From positions 1 through 14,161 of the forward strand of contig DASTWO010000149.1 of assembly GCA_035776675.1 (NCBI GenBank): DNA of 14,161 nt, written 5' to 3'. The notes beneath the pieces are model-generated. The model was given only the letters and a program-made list of their open reading frames with translations. It was not told the origin of the DNA and did not search any database. The stretch is from DASSOY01 sp035776675 (GTDB lineage Bacteria > Bacillota > Bacilli > Bacillales > DASSOY01). The position numbers and the translations under genes are program-made. This document shows positions 8,028-14,161 of this stretch, one piece after another. The first letter of the stretch is position 1. Each line of letters begins with the position of its first letter.

Positions 8028-9815
8028 TTAATAGCTCAAGCCGAAACCGTAATCCCGCTGTCCGGGAATCGCGACCGGAAGTTTGCCGCTTGGATTCACT
8101 TCACCGGCAAGCACCCTTGCCAGCGCCTTGACTGACACGTCCTGATTTCCATAGGTCAATACATTGGCATCGACCTCCGGGAATACCGCGAGATCATACG
8201 GATTTCTCATAGAAGCAACGGCTACCGGTTTGCCTGTATCCATCAAGGCTTGTACAAATCTTTGCTGAGCCGCATTCGTATTGGCTGTGTAGGCCGTAAC
8301 CAGAACTACGTCGGCATCTTCCGCCTTCTCCACAGCAGTTGCTGCTTGTCCATTCGTGGGGCTACTATTCGTAGCATACGCGCTGGCTTCTATTCCCTTA
8401 CTGTCAAGGAGATCAGCCAACATATCCGGTTTTCCCGCAGACGGCCCGGTTACAAGCACTTTCTGTCCTTCTTCAAGAGGCAGCAGGTGATCCGCATTCT
8501 TCACCAAAGTAATGCTCTTGTTTGTCATCTCAGCCGCCATTTGATGATGTTCCTCGGAATAGATCTGCTCTACGGCATCCTGGTCTGTATATGGATCTTC
8601 GAATAAGCCTTTTTCCATTTTGGCTCTTAAGATCCTGTAGACCGACTTGTTCAAACGTTCTTTCGAAATCTCACCGCTTTTCACCGCATCAAGAACCGCA
8701 TTATAAGCTCTCGGGAAATTCGGTGGATTGAGCAAAATGTCTGCGCCGGCTTTTAAGGCAATGACGGATGGCACCGCATCTGGAGGTAAAATATTCAGAG
8801 CTCCCATACCAAGCGCATCGGTAATGATGACGCCGTCAAAGCCAAGTTTTTCACGAAGCAACCCTGTCAAAATCGGCTTGGATAACGTGGCAGGCAAGCC
8901 AGAGTCATCCAGAGCCGGCACAACGATGTGCGCCGTCATGATCGCGCCGATTCCGGCATCGATTGCTTCCCTGAAAGGTTTCAAATCAACATTCCACAAC
9001 GTTTCCCAATCATGATTGATGATTGGCAATCCGGAATGCGAATCCACGTCTGTGTCGCCATGCCCCGGGAAATGCTTCGCGGTCGCAAGGATATTCTGAC
9101 TTTGGTATCCTTTCACTTGGGCGACGCCAAGCTTTGAAACCAGATCAGGATTCGAACTGAAAGAACGGACGCCAATGACCGGATTCTCTGGATTGACATT
9201 GACATCAAGAACCGGCGCAAGATTCATGTTCAGCCCGAGGTTTTGCATCTCCATTCCCATAATTTCGGCTGCTTTCCGAGCTAAATCAGCCGACCGTGTG
9301 GCGCCGAGTGCCATATTCCCGGGAAATTCAGCCGCCGGTTTCCGAATTCGCGCAACAATTCCGCCTTCCTGGTCCGTGGCAATCAACAGAGGAATCGGCA
9401 TTCTTTGATTCATCGCGATCTCCTGGATCCCATTTGACAAGGAATTCACTTGTTCAGGGTCAAAGGGGGTCGGGATATTTCCGTTCCAGTTATAATAAAT
9501 CACTCCGCCGATATGATACTTGTTAATGACTTCGGCAAAGTTCTTCCCACCTCGATGCTCCGCCAGATTCGTATCTACATAGCGGGGGTCTCGTGGTGTA
9601 CTCCCGTAAACCTGAACCATAAATAGCTGTCCGACCTTCTCCCTAAGGGTCATATGTCGAATTTTGCTTATAATCCAGCCCCTCTTTGCCTCATCGTCTT
9701 TCCAGCCGGGTTTGGTTGGGTCATCCCAACCATTAGCGTAAACAGAGGAAAAAGGTGCGCTCAAAAACAGAAGCAACGCCACCGACAAGAAAATCACCCA
9801 TTGTCGTCTTTTCAA
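8028..9815 (-). CDS. nagZ: Secreted exo-beta-N-acetylglucosaminidase NagZ (GH3)
   Basis: 595-aa exported GH3 enzyme that removes non-reducing terminal GlcNAc from GlcNAc-MurNAc fragments. A signal peptide spans 1-27 (MKRRQ, hydrophobic core, VYA-NG); there is no lipobox cysteine. The TIM-barrel domain (about 45-400) carries ATDQEGG (146-152), KHFPGHGDTDVDSH (247-260) with the NagZ-type Asp258/His260 acid-base dyad, and the nucleophile Asp333 in ITDALGMGA. Residues about 420-595 form the alpha/beta-sandwich C-terminal domain found in Bacillus-type two-domain NagZ and absent from E. coli NagZ; it ends in FGLSY. The start is TTG at 9815, with AAGGAGG 8 nt upstream. The frame is open back to an ATG at 9872, but that start lacks a site and would add 19 residues before the signal peptide. 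It is the first gene of the four-gene operon and the enzyme that starts exolytic trimming. Confidence 0.9.
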   Translation of the reverse strand: MKRRQWVIFLSVALLLFLSAPFSSVYANGWDDPTKPGWKDDEAKRGWIISKIRHMTLREKVGQLFMVQVYGSTPRDPRYVDTNLAEHRGGKNFAEVINKYHIGGVIYYNWNGNIPTPFDPEQVNSLSNGIQEIAMNQRMPIPLLIATDQEGGIVARIRKPAAEFPGNMALGATRSADLARKAAEIMGMEMQNLGLNMNLAPVLDVNVNPENPVIGVRSFSSNPDLVSKLGVAQVKGYQSQNILATAKHFPGHGDTDVDSHSGLPIINHDWETLWNVDLKPFREAIDAGIGAIMTAHIVVPALDDSGLPATLSKPILTGLLREKLGFDGVIITDALGMGALNILPPDAVPSVIALKAGADILLNPPNFPRAYNAVLDAVKSGEISKERLNKSVYRILRAKMEKGLFEDPYTDQDAVEQIYSEEHHQMAAEMTNKSITLVKNADHLLPLEEGQKVLVTGPSAGKPDMLADLLDSKGIEASAYATNSSPTNGQAATAVEKAEDADVVLVTAYTANTNAAQQRFVQALMDTGKPVAVASMRNPYDLAVFPEVDANVLTYGNQDVSVKALARVLAGEVNPSGKLPVAIPGQRDYGFGLSY

Positions 9816-9960
9816 ATGAACTTCCTCCTTTTTGTTATTGCCCAGCACGACTGATGTTCGTTTAGCGCACAAATAATCATGGAGTTTTTATAGACGGTAT
9901 TATGTTTGAATATTCCGACCTATGCAGAGATATTAATGCCAGGGCTTGTACACTAAAAGA

Positions 9961-9973
9961 CGTTCACCTCCTT
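9961..9973 (-). promoter_or_regulatory. Orphan perfect Shine-Dalgarno sequence in the nagZ leader
   Basis: On the minus strand AAGGAGGTGA, fully complementary to the 3' end of 16S rRNA, occurs here, but no start codon with an open frame follows: GTG within it gives four codons, and a GTG 13 nt away gives six. The true nagZ ribosome binding site is about 140 nt further on. It resembles STAB-SD elements, where ribosome binding near the mRNA 5' end slows decay, or it may be the remnant of a lost gene. Confidence 0.45.
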
Positions 9974-9980
9974 CTTTCGT

Positions 9981-9994
9981 TGAAAGGGCTTTCA
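9981..9994. promoter_or_regulatory. Candidate CcpA cre site
   Basis: TGAAAGGGCTTTCA, an inverted repeat with 6-bp arms, matches the cre consensus TGWAARCGYTWNCW at 13 of 14 positions on either strand, missing only at the centre. It lies about 165 nt upstream of nagZ. Catabolite control of a carbon-salvage operon would be expected. It also resembles the TGAAA/TTTCA dyads near murR with a spacer one base shorter, so MurR binding is an alternative. Confidence 0.5.
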
Positions 9995-10140
9995 TTTCTT
10001 CTTGAATCTAGCTTATTCGACATGATTCTGGATGTCCATGCCACATAAGTCCCATTTGTTGTTTAAATAGGGTGAAAATTCTACCTAATGTCTCATGTCT
10101 TTTCCCCTATTTTTTACCTGCCCATTGTTTGTTTTTAGGC

Positions 10141-10178
10141 AAAACAATAAGCATGCACCTTAATACAGAATGCATGCT
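10141..10178 (-). terminator. Terminator after the pirin gene
   Basis: An 8-bp perfect stem (AGCATGCA/TGCATGCT, 10150-10157 with 10171-10178, 13-nt loop) is followed on the minus strand by TATTGTTTT. It lies 34 bp past the pirin stop. The long loop makes it weaker than the terminator at 1137-1169. Confidence 0.6.
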
Positions 10179-10212
10179 CAGTTCCGAACCCTATATCTTT
10201 TCACAAACAACA

Positions 10213-11064
10213 TTACTTCTTGAACTTACCCGCCCGAAAGTCCTGATAGGCCTGACTGATTTCTTCTTCTGAGTTCGTCACGAAAGGTCCACCAGCTACA
10301 ACAGGTTCCCCGATCGGTTCACCAGCAACAAGAATGGCTCGTAATGGTTCTTCAGCATGAACCTGAATTTCACTTTCCGCCTCTTGATCGCCATCCGAAC
10401 CATCTAACCATAGCACCTGATTTTGTTCACCATACGTTTCATCTTTGCCGAAGCGACCGCTTCCATCGAGTACATAAAGAAAACCGTTATAATTCGCGGG
10501 AAGATCCTGGCGTACAGATGAACCGGCTTTCAATTCCAATTCCACATAAGTGACTGGCACATGATTGAGTGTGTCGGCTTCCACATCAAAGGATGAGCCC
10601 GAAAACACTCGGATGAGAGCCCCATCTTCTTGTCTCACCGGAGCATCCGCGGAACGAAGATCCTGGTAACGAGGTTCTGTCATTTTTCTTGTCCGGGGGA
10701 GATTCACCCAGAGCTGCAAGCTGTGCACGGTTTCCTCAGGCAAAGGATCCTCTGAATGAACAATGCCCTTCCCGGCTGTCATCCATTGCACATCCCCAGC
10801 TTCCAGCACGCCATTTCCGCCATGATTATCCTCATGCTTCAACTTTCCATCTATGACAAAAGTTACCGTTTCCATGCCACGATGCGGATGAAAAGGAAAG
10901 GTCCCTTGTTGAAACCAATCTTCCGCCATTAACAAAAATGGATCGAATGCTTCCCAATTTCCCGGTGGAAGAACCATTCCTACTGTATGCCCATCTCCTT
11001 GATTTTGAGGTTCCACATTCCAAACTCGCAGAATCCCACGTTGCCCGGTTTTCGGTTGATTCAT
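10213..11064 (-). CDS. Pirin-family bicupin protein
   Basis: 283-aa cytoplasmic bicupin of the pirin family. The N-terminal cupin carries the usual metal ligands: His59 and His61 in FHPHRG, and His103 and Glu105 in IVHSED. Residues about 165-250 form the second cupin, and the C-terminal GGPFVTN-type motif (258-264) is typical. Bacterial pirins such as E. coli YhhW open quercetin in vitro, and others modulate metabolic enzymes; the real substrate here is unknown. The ATG at 11064 has GGAGG 7 nt upstream. The frame is open up to 11169, but that extension overlaps the yceI terminator and has no pirin similarity. It follows yceI by 113 nt with a terminator-like hairpin between, so it may be read through from the yceI promoter or have an unrecognised promoter of its own. 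Confidence 0.88.
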   Translation of the reverse strand: MNQPKTGQRGILRVWNVEPQNQGDGHTVGMVLPPGNWEAFDPFLLMAEDWFQQGTFPFHPHRGMETVTFVIDGKLKHEDNHGGNGVLEAGDVQWMTAGKGIVHSEDPLPEETVHSLQLWVNLPRTRKMTEPRYQDLRSADAPVRQEDGALIRVFSGSSFDVEADTLNHVPVTYVELELKAGSSVRQDLPANYNGFLYVLDGSGRFGKDETYGEQNQVLWLDGSDGDQEAESEIQVHAEEPLRAILVAGEPIGEPVVAGGPFVTNSEEEISQAYQDFRAGKFKK

Positions 11065-11123
11065 GGTGATTCCTCCATTCAAAGACTTCAATCTATGAAT
11101 TTCATTAGATAGTTCCGATAATG

Positions 11124-11155
11124 AAAAAGCCGATATGCAAAAGGTGCATACCGAC
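11124..11155 (-). terminator. Terminator-like hairpin between yceI and the pirin gene
   Basis: An 11-bp stem with two G-U pairs (11129-11139 with 11145-11155, 5-nt loop) is followed on the minus strand by five T. It starts 22 nt after the yceI stop. The short T-run suggests partial termination, leaving some readthrough into the pirin gene. Confidence 0.65.
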
Positions 11156-11177
11156 CTTTCCAATATCAATTCACTTG

Positions 11178-11714
11178 TTACGCCTCTTCTGACGCCTCGA
11201 TTTCAATAAAGATCTTCACTTCATCTCCGATGAGGACACCGCCGGTTTCCAGAGCCGCATTCCACTCGAGTCCGAATTCACTACGGTTAATCTTGCCCTC
11301 ACCACTGAATCCGACAACATGATTACCGCTCATCGGATCCTTGGATTGGCCTTCAAAGGTCAATTCGAAAGTTGCAGGGCGAGTGGTTCCGCGAATCGTC
11401 AAATCTCCGGTGACATCGTATTCCCCATCACTCTTTTTGGTAATATTGGTAGACTGAAAAGTCATTTCCGGATATTCCTCCGCATTGAAGAAATCGCCTG
11501 ATTTCAAATGGCCGTCACGATCACCATTACGAGTATCAATGCTTGAAACATCAACTGTGAATTGAATGTTTGCATCGGTCAAGTCCGCTGGATCGGCTTC
11601 AACGGAAGCCCCAAAGTCATGAAACGTTCCTTTCACTTTGGATATCATCATATGTTTGACTGAGAAATCAAGACTGCTGTGCGCCGGGTCCACTTTCCAA
11701 TTTGATTTTGCCAT
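11178..11714 (-). CDS. YceI-family lipocalin-like protein
   Basis: 178-aa YceI-domain protein filling the whole length. Characteristic stretches are WKVDPAHSSLDFSVKHM (6-22), the VDVSSIDTRNGDRDGHLKSG region (54-73) and FFNAEEYPEMTF (75-86), with an acidic C-terminus. The family folds as a lipocalin-like beta-barrel, and some members bind isoprenoid chains such as polyprenyl-quinones. This copy has no signal peptide, so it is cytoplasmic, unlike E. coli YceI. The ATG at 11714 has GGAGGG upstream. A perfect TTGACA promoter and a strong dyad lie in the spacer it shares with the divergent HxlR gene, which points to control by that regulator. The exact physiological role is unknown. Confidence 0.88.
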   Translation of the reverse strand: MAKSNWKVDPAHSSLDFSVKHMMISKVKGTFHDFGASVEADPADLTDANIQFTVDVSSIDTRNGDRDGHLKSGDFFNAEEYPEMTFQSTNITKKSDGEYDVTGDLTIRGTTRPATFELTFEGQSKDPMSGNHVVGFSGEGKINRSEFGLEWNAALETGGVLIGDEVKIFIEIEASEEA

Positions 11715-11733
11715 TCTAATCCCTCCATTTTTT

Positions 11734-11750
11734 ACTTACAAAATGTAAGT
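11734..11750. promoter_or_regulatory. Likely HxlR operator dyad
   Basis: ACTTACA-N3-TGTAAGT is a perfect 7-bp-arm inverted repeat lying just downstream of the predicted yceI transcription start and upstream of its ribosome binding site. An ACTTAC half-site recurs at 11784-11789, inside the yceI promoter spacer and at the -35 of hxlR. Binding by the adjacent winged-helix regulator is inferred from position and repetition. Confidence 0.55.
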
Positions 11751-11769
11751 TTTAAACCTTATGGAAGTA

Positions 11770-11798
11770 ACGATAATATAATAACTTACTTTTGTCAA
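11770..11798 (-). promoter_or_regulatory. Promoter for yceI
   Basis: Reading leftward, a perfect TTGACA (11798-11793) is followed after 17 nt by TATCGT (11775-11770). The -10 is a 4/6 match, so the promoter is plausible but not strong. The half-site ACTTAC falls in its spacer. Confidence 0.5.
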
Positions 11799-11813
11799 GA
11801 TATATGGTATACT
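11786..11813 (+). promoter_or_regulatory. Extended -10 promoter for the HxlR-family gene
   Basis: TATACT at 11808-11813 is preceded by TG one base upstream (TGGTATACT), an extended -10. A weak -35, TTACTT, lies at 11786-11791. The implied leader is very short, with AGGGGGT ribosome binding site at 11823-11829. Confidence 0.55.
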
Positions 11814-11835
11814 AAAAGCAACAGGGGGTATTACA

Positions 11836-12186
11836 ATGGAAGATTTAAAGATGTGCCCTAAATTTGAATCAGCCTTTGAAATACTGGGAAAGCGCTGGAC
11901 CGGGCTGATTATTCGCGCCATGCTTTCGGGTTGCCACAGGTTTGGCGTGCTCTCGGACATGATTCCACAACTGAGTGACAGAATGCTCGTGCAACGGCTG
12001 AAAGAACTCGAAGCTTCCGGCATTGTCAAACGGAATGTTTACCCCGAAACACCTGTCCGAATTGAGTACGAACTAACGGAAAAAGGCCGGGAACTCGAGG
12101 CCGTGATGAACCAGGTACAGATATGGGCAGATAGATGGATAAAAGAGGATTCAGAAGAAATGAAATATGGCCGAAGAGGAAAATAA
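11836..12186 (+). CDS. HxlR-family winged-helix transcriptional regulator
   Basis: 116-aa HxlR/DUF24-type DNA-binding protein. The N-terminal MCPKFESAFEILGKRWTGLI (6-25) is the family signature, followed by the wing region PETPVRIEYELTEKGREL (70-87). Cys7 sits where redox-sensing members such as YodB, CatR and HypR carry their conserved cysteine; a second cysteine, Cys33, is present. Sensing of electrophiles or quinones through Cys7 is therefore possible, but not shown by sequence alone. ATG at 11836 has AGGGGGT 6 nt upstream. It is divergent from yceI and shares a spacer with a perfect dyad, so it most likely represses yceI and itself. The final codons overlap the stem of a terminator. Confidence 0.85.
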   Translation: MEDLKMCPKFESAFEILGKRWTGLIIRAMLSGCHRFGVLSDMIPQLSDRMLVQRLKELEASGIVKRNVYPETPVRIEYELTEKGRELEAVMNQVQIWADRWIKEDSEEMKYGRRGK

Positions 12187-12205
12187 CTTCCCCTCCGGCC
12201 TTTTC
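12169..12205 (+). terminator. Terminator of the HxlR-family gene, overlapping its stop
   Basis: A 13-bp stem with two mismatches (12169-12181 with 12188-12200, 6-nt loop holding the TAA stop codon) is followed by TTTTC on the plus strand. It ends 3 bp before the convergent DUF4064-type gene's stop, so the two genes share this tight junction. Confidence 0.7.
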
Positions 12206-12207
12206 TG

Positions 12208-12633
12208 TTATAAACCAACAGGATCTTTACTTGGTTTACGTACCAAACACATAATTCCAGCAATCAAATAAAGCAACGCAGGCAGCCAGCCTGCTCCAAT
12301 GGAAGCAACACCCACAACGACAGCGCCGATGATGAGCCATATCCCGGCTTGTTTCGGCTTTTTGTTCTCTTTAAGATTGAATACGGCAATCAATCCTATG
12401 ATAATGCCGATCACTGTTGCGGCCACTACAACCCAGCCAACTCCTCCGATAATATCCATAACTTGATCAGGATTCATGGCACCCATTTCGGGATTCCCAC
12501 TCATTTGACTTTCCAATTGACCCTGGGCCGAATAACGCTGAAAAGCCAGAACGGCCATAGTAACAATCGCAGCTATAATAGCATTAATCACAATTCCGAT
12601 AATACTTAAGACCCTTTCACCAGTTCTTTTCAT
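12208..12633 (-). CDS. DUF4064-type small integral membrane protein
   Basis: 141-aa membrane protein. Four hydrophobic segments are visible: about 8-30, 62-87, 95-114 and 116-133. A polar Gln/Met/Asn-rich loop (about 33-60) lies between the first two, and a lysine-rich turn (KENKKPKQ) lies between the second and third. Size, the MKRTGERVLSIIG start and the helix pattern fit the DUF4064 family of Bacillota, which has no established function. ATG at 12633 is preceded by GGGGGAGG, a very strong site. It converges on the HxlR-family gene and diverges from the large gene at 12833; neither gives a clue to its job. Confidence 0.75.
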   Translation of the reverse strand: MKRTGERVLSIIGIVINAIIAAIVTMAVLAFQRYSAQGQLESQMSGNPEMGAMNPDQVMDIIGGVGWVVVAATVIGIIIGLIAVFNLKENKKPKQAGIWLIIGAVVVGVASIGAGWLPALLYLIAGIMCLVRKPSKDPVGL

Positions 12634-12746
12634 ATTTGCCTCCCCCTTTCATATGATTTTCTAAATAAGATGGGACAACCGGAATGCCCCGGAAGTTCAA
12701 TAATAGGATACGAATAACAAACAGGAAAGTTTCGTTTATCCGGCAA

Positions 12747-12770
12747 GGTTTTCATGTTAGAATGAAAACC
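12747..12770. promoter_or_regulatory. Perfect dyad upstream of the TPR-type gene
   Basis: GGTTTTCAT and ATGAAAACC form a 9-bp perfect inverted repeat with a 6-nt loop in the divergent spacer. A TAGAAT hexamer at 12758-12763 overlaps the loop and could be a -10 for the rightward gene, although no good -35 is seen. An operator over a promoter is the simplest reading; a leader hairpin is the alternative. Confidence 0.4.
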
Positions 12771-12832
12771 ACAAACGTGAAGTCCGCAATTGCCTTTCAA
12801 AAAATTCACAGACGGACGGAGGATATCAAAAA

Positions 12833-14161
12833 ATGGATGGGAAATCAACAAACTTGATTGAAGTCTCCATCAAACAGAAGAAAAACACTTTAACGGGCCG
12901 ATTGAATCGTGCTGGGATGTATGCCCAGTTCAAGGTTCTCGAAATCCTTGCAGAAGAGGATAAGCCGCTTTACATGCTCTTTTATAAAGATTCTCTTGTC
13001 TACGGAGGGGAAATCAGTCAGGAAACGAAAGGTTCATTCATTGAGCAAACCTTTCGAAGTGGGACATTACTCGAGTTCCACCACCCTGGGTTGCAACTGA
13101 TCGCACCGCAGAAACCCTTGACCATCCCTAACAGAAACAAACTTTTCCCTCAGCTCCACCAACATTATTCTCCACACGAAACCGCCAGCATCATCACAAC
13201 ACTCGACTCCTTTTTCGATAAAGAACAACTCATAGAACAAATCAACGAAATCTACAGCCAGTTGAAACGGGACGGAAAACATTTTAAAGCCTATCGCGTA
13301 CTCCGGATTTTGAAGGAATTCGTTCCTGAGTCCACTGCCGTTCAAAATCAGTTTCATTCACTGGAATTTCATTATTTCCACGATATCTACACCGCCGATC
13401 TCTCCACCCTTCACGAAAAAGACCCTCTCACCTTCGAACAATACTGCTTTGAAAATCGATTCAAATCCAATGAGCAAACCTTGTTGTTACAAGAATGGAA
13501 GGGACAAAACCGCCAACTCGACTCTCTGCTGCTGTGGCTAGAAACGGGAGAAGAACACCCCTCCACACAATCAATTCGGGAATATACAAATACAGCCCTG
13601 CAGAATGTATCAATGGGCAGCTGGATTCAAATCCTGTCTTATGCGAAAATAAATCCATTCAACATTCTTCCTGAATCAAAATCATGGCTTGAGGAAATGG
13701 TGAATGAAGGCGAATACGAAAAGGCGGCGAACGCCCTATTACCATTTATCAACAACCTCCCGGATCACTTCGAATCGATGCTGGAAACGGTGTGGGCAAA
13801 CTTGAACGCACCCTTTATCGCGAACCACCTGGACGAACTCATTCCGGCGCTGGAACAAATGGGAGCCTCCGAGAACGGAAGCCAATTTAACCAACTACTG
13901 TCGAATTTAGTCTCAAACTTGCTTCAGGGAAACGAACTGAGCACGGTCCAACAGAAACTGGCCCCCATTAAGAAAAGATTTCCTCACTCCACAACCATTC
14001 GCAAAATTGATCATATGGCAGAAATCTCGGAAGACCCCGAAAGCATGATGCAATTGGGACAATACTACGCTGAATTCAAACAGTACGACCCGGCCATTGA
14101 ATGTTTCTCAATGGAAATGGAATTTCACCCTGATGAGGCCGATCCGATCTGGCAATTGAGC
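12833..14161 (+). CDS. Large TPR-type protein of unknown function, 3' end outside the window
   Basis: An open frame of 443 codons begins at ATG 12833 and runs to the last base without a stop, so the protein is partial. GGAGG at 12818-12822 lies 10 nt before the start; a second ATG at 12837 is in another frame and stops at once. There is no signal peptide or membrane segment, so it should be cytoplasmic. Residues about 8-95 form a mixed region (IEVSIKQKKNTLTGRLNR, LYMLFYKDSLVYGGEI) that I do not recognise. Residues about 110-400 are largely helical, with repeated Leu/Phe/Tyr spacing. Residues about 405-437 contain a TPR-like motif (LGQYY, AIECFSMEMEFHPD). The visible part therefore looks like a helical-repeat scaffold whose better TPR units may lie beyond the edge. 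The function is unknown. Confidence 0.8.
   Translation, partial: MDGKSTNLIEVSIKQKKNTLTGRLNRAGMYAQFKVLEILAEEDKPLYMLFYKDSLVYGGEISQETKGSFIEQTFRSGTLLEFHHPGLQLIAPQKPLTIPNRNKLFPQLHQHYSPHETASIITTLDSFFDKEQLIEQINEIYSQLKRDGKHFKAYRVLRILKEFVPESTAVQNQFHSLEFHYFHDIYTADLSTLHEKDPLTFEQYCFENRFKSNEQTLLLQEWKGQNRQLDSLLLWLETGEEHPSTQSIREYTNTALQNVSMGSWIQILSYAKINPFNILPESKSWLEEMVNEGEYEKAANALLPFINNLPDHFESMLETVWANLNAPFIANHLDELIPALEQMGASENGSQFNQLLSNLVSNLLQGNELSTVQQKLAPIKKRFPHSTTIRKIDHMAEISEDPESMMQLGQYYAEFKQYDPAIECFSMEMEFHPDEADPIWQLS

Larger units (their letters stand above)
9816..10140 (-). other. Leader and control region of the nagZ operon, no gene
   Basis: The stretch between the pirin terminator and nagZ holds no convincing coding region on either strand. 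It contains a cre-like dyad (9981-9994) and an orphan Shine-Dalgarno sequence (about 9961-9973). I could not identify a confident sigma-A promoter: possible leftward -10 hexamers such as TAGAAT (10080-10085) lack a matching -35. Confidence 0.6.

Noticed and set aside
9816..9872. 19-residue upstream extension of nagZ to an ATG at 9872
   Set aside because: The TTG at 9815 has AAGGAGG 8 nt upstream and begins a proper signal peptide; the upstream ATG has no site.
9940..9960. Short leader peptide after the orphan Shine-Dalgarno (GTG then five codons)
   Set aside because: The start is 13 nt from the site and the peptide is only six residues with no regulatory pattern such as repeated codons.
11065..11169. 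N-terminal extension of the pirin gene to a start at 11169
   Set aside because: The extension overlaps a terminator-like hairpin, lacks pirin similarity, and the ATG at 11064 has an ideal GGAGG.
12630..12851. 73-codon minus-strand open frame upstream of the DUF4064-type gene
   Set aside because: Overlaps the start of the rightward gene and its control region, has no ribosome binding site and resembles no protein.
13067..13357. 96-codon minus-strand open frame within the TPR-type gene
   Set aside because: Antisense to a long open frame with a good start site; treated as a shadow.

Overview
The window looks like chromosomal DNA of a Bacillota, most likely a Bacillaceae member. The reasons are strong GGAGG ribosome binding sites before nearly every gene, use of TTG and GTG starts, sigma-A-type promoters, AT-rich spacers with U-tailed terminators, and a gene set that parallels the Bacillus subtilis MurNAc/murein recovery cluster. 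Genus cannot be fixed from the sequence alone. No tRNA, rRNA, CRISPR array, insertion sequence or phage gene was seen.

Left two thirds (about 51-10140, all leftward): a murein-salvage locus. Transcription runs nagZ (exo-beta-N-acetylglucosaminidase, GH3), an amiE-like serine hydrolase (N-acetylmuramyl-L-alanine amidase type), namZ (exo-beta-N-acetylmuramidase, DUF1343/GH171) and a large GH84 beta-N-acetylglucosaminidase with three discoidin/CBM32-like domains. A strong terminator follows, and then murR (RpiR/SIS regulator) has its own promoter region. All four enzymes carry Sec signal peptides and no lipobox or sortase motif, so they should act outside the membrane. In B. subtilis, NagZ, AmiE and NamZ strip GlcNAc, peptide and MurNAc one after another from wall fragments; the GH84 enzyme is an addition to that set. 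NamZ and the amidase are longer than the plain enzymes because of C-terminal beta-domains (BIG2-like plus AMIN-like on NamZ; an M6/jelly-roll-like domain on the amidase). The cytoplasmic arm (murQ, murP) is absent from this window.

Regulatory DNA of this locus: murR has a sigma-A promoter and two 17-bp dyads (TTGAAA-N5-TTTCAA type) spaced 111 bp centre to centre. The nagZ leader has a 13/14 match to a CcpA cre site beside an unusually perfect Shine-Dalgarno sequence that heads no open reading frame. Stem-loops sit in two of the intercistronic gaps.

Middle right (10141-12205): a small stress-type module. yceI and a pirin gene run leftward. An HxlR-family regulator runs rightward from the same 121-bp spacer, which carries a perfect ACTTACA-N3-TGTAAGT dyad and facing promoters.

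Right end (12208-14161): a leftward DUF4064-type four-helix membrane protein, and a rightward gene running off the edge whose visible 443 codons have no recognised N-terminal domain but end in a TPR-like motif.
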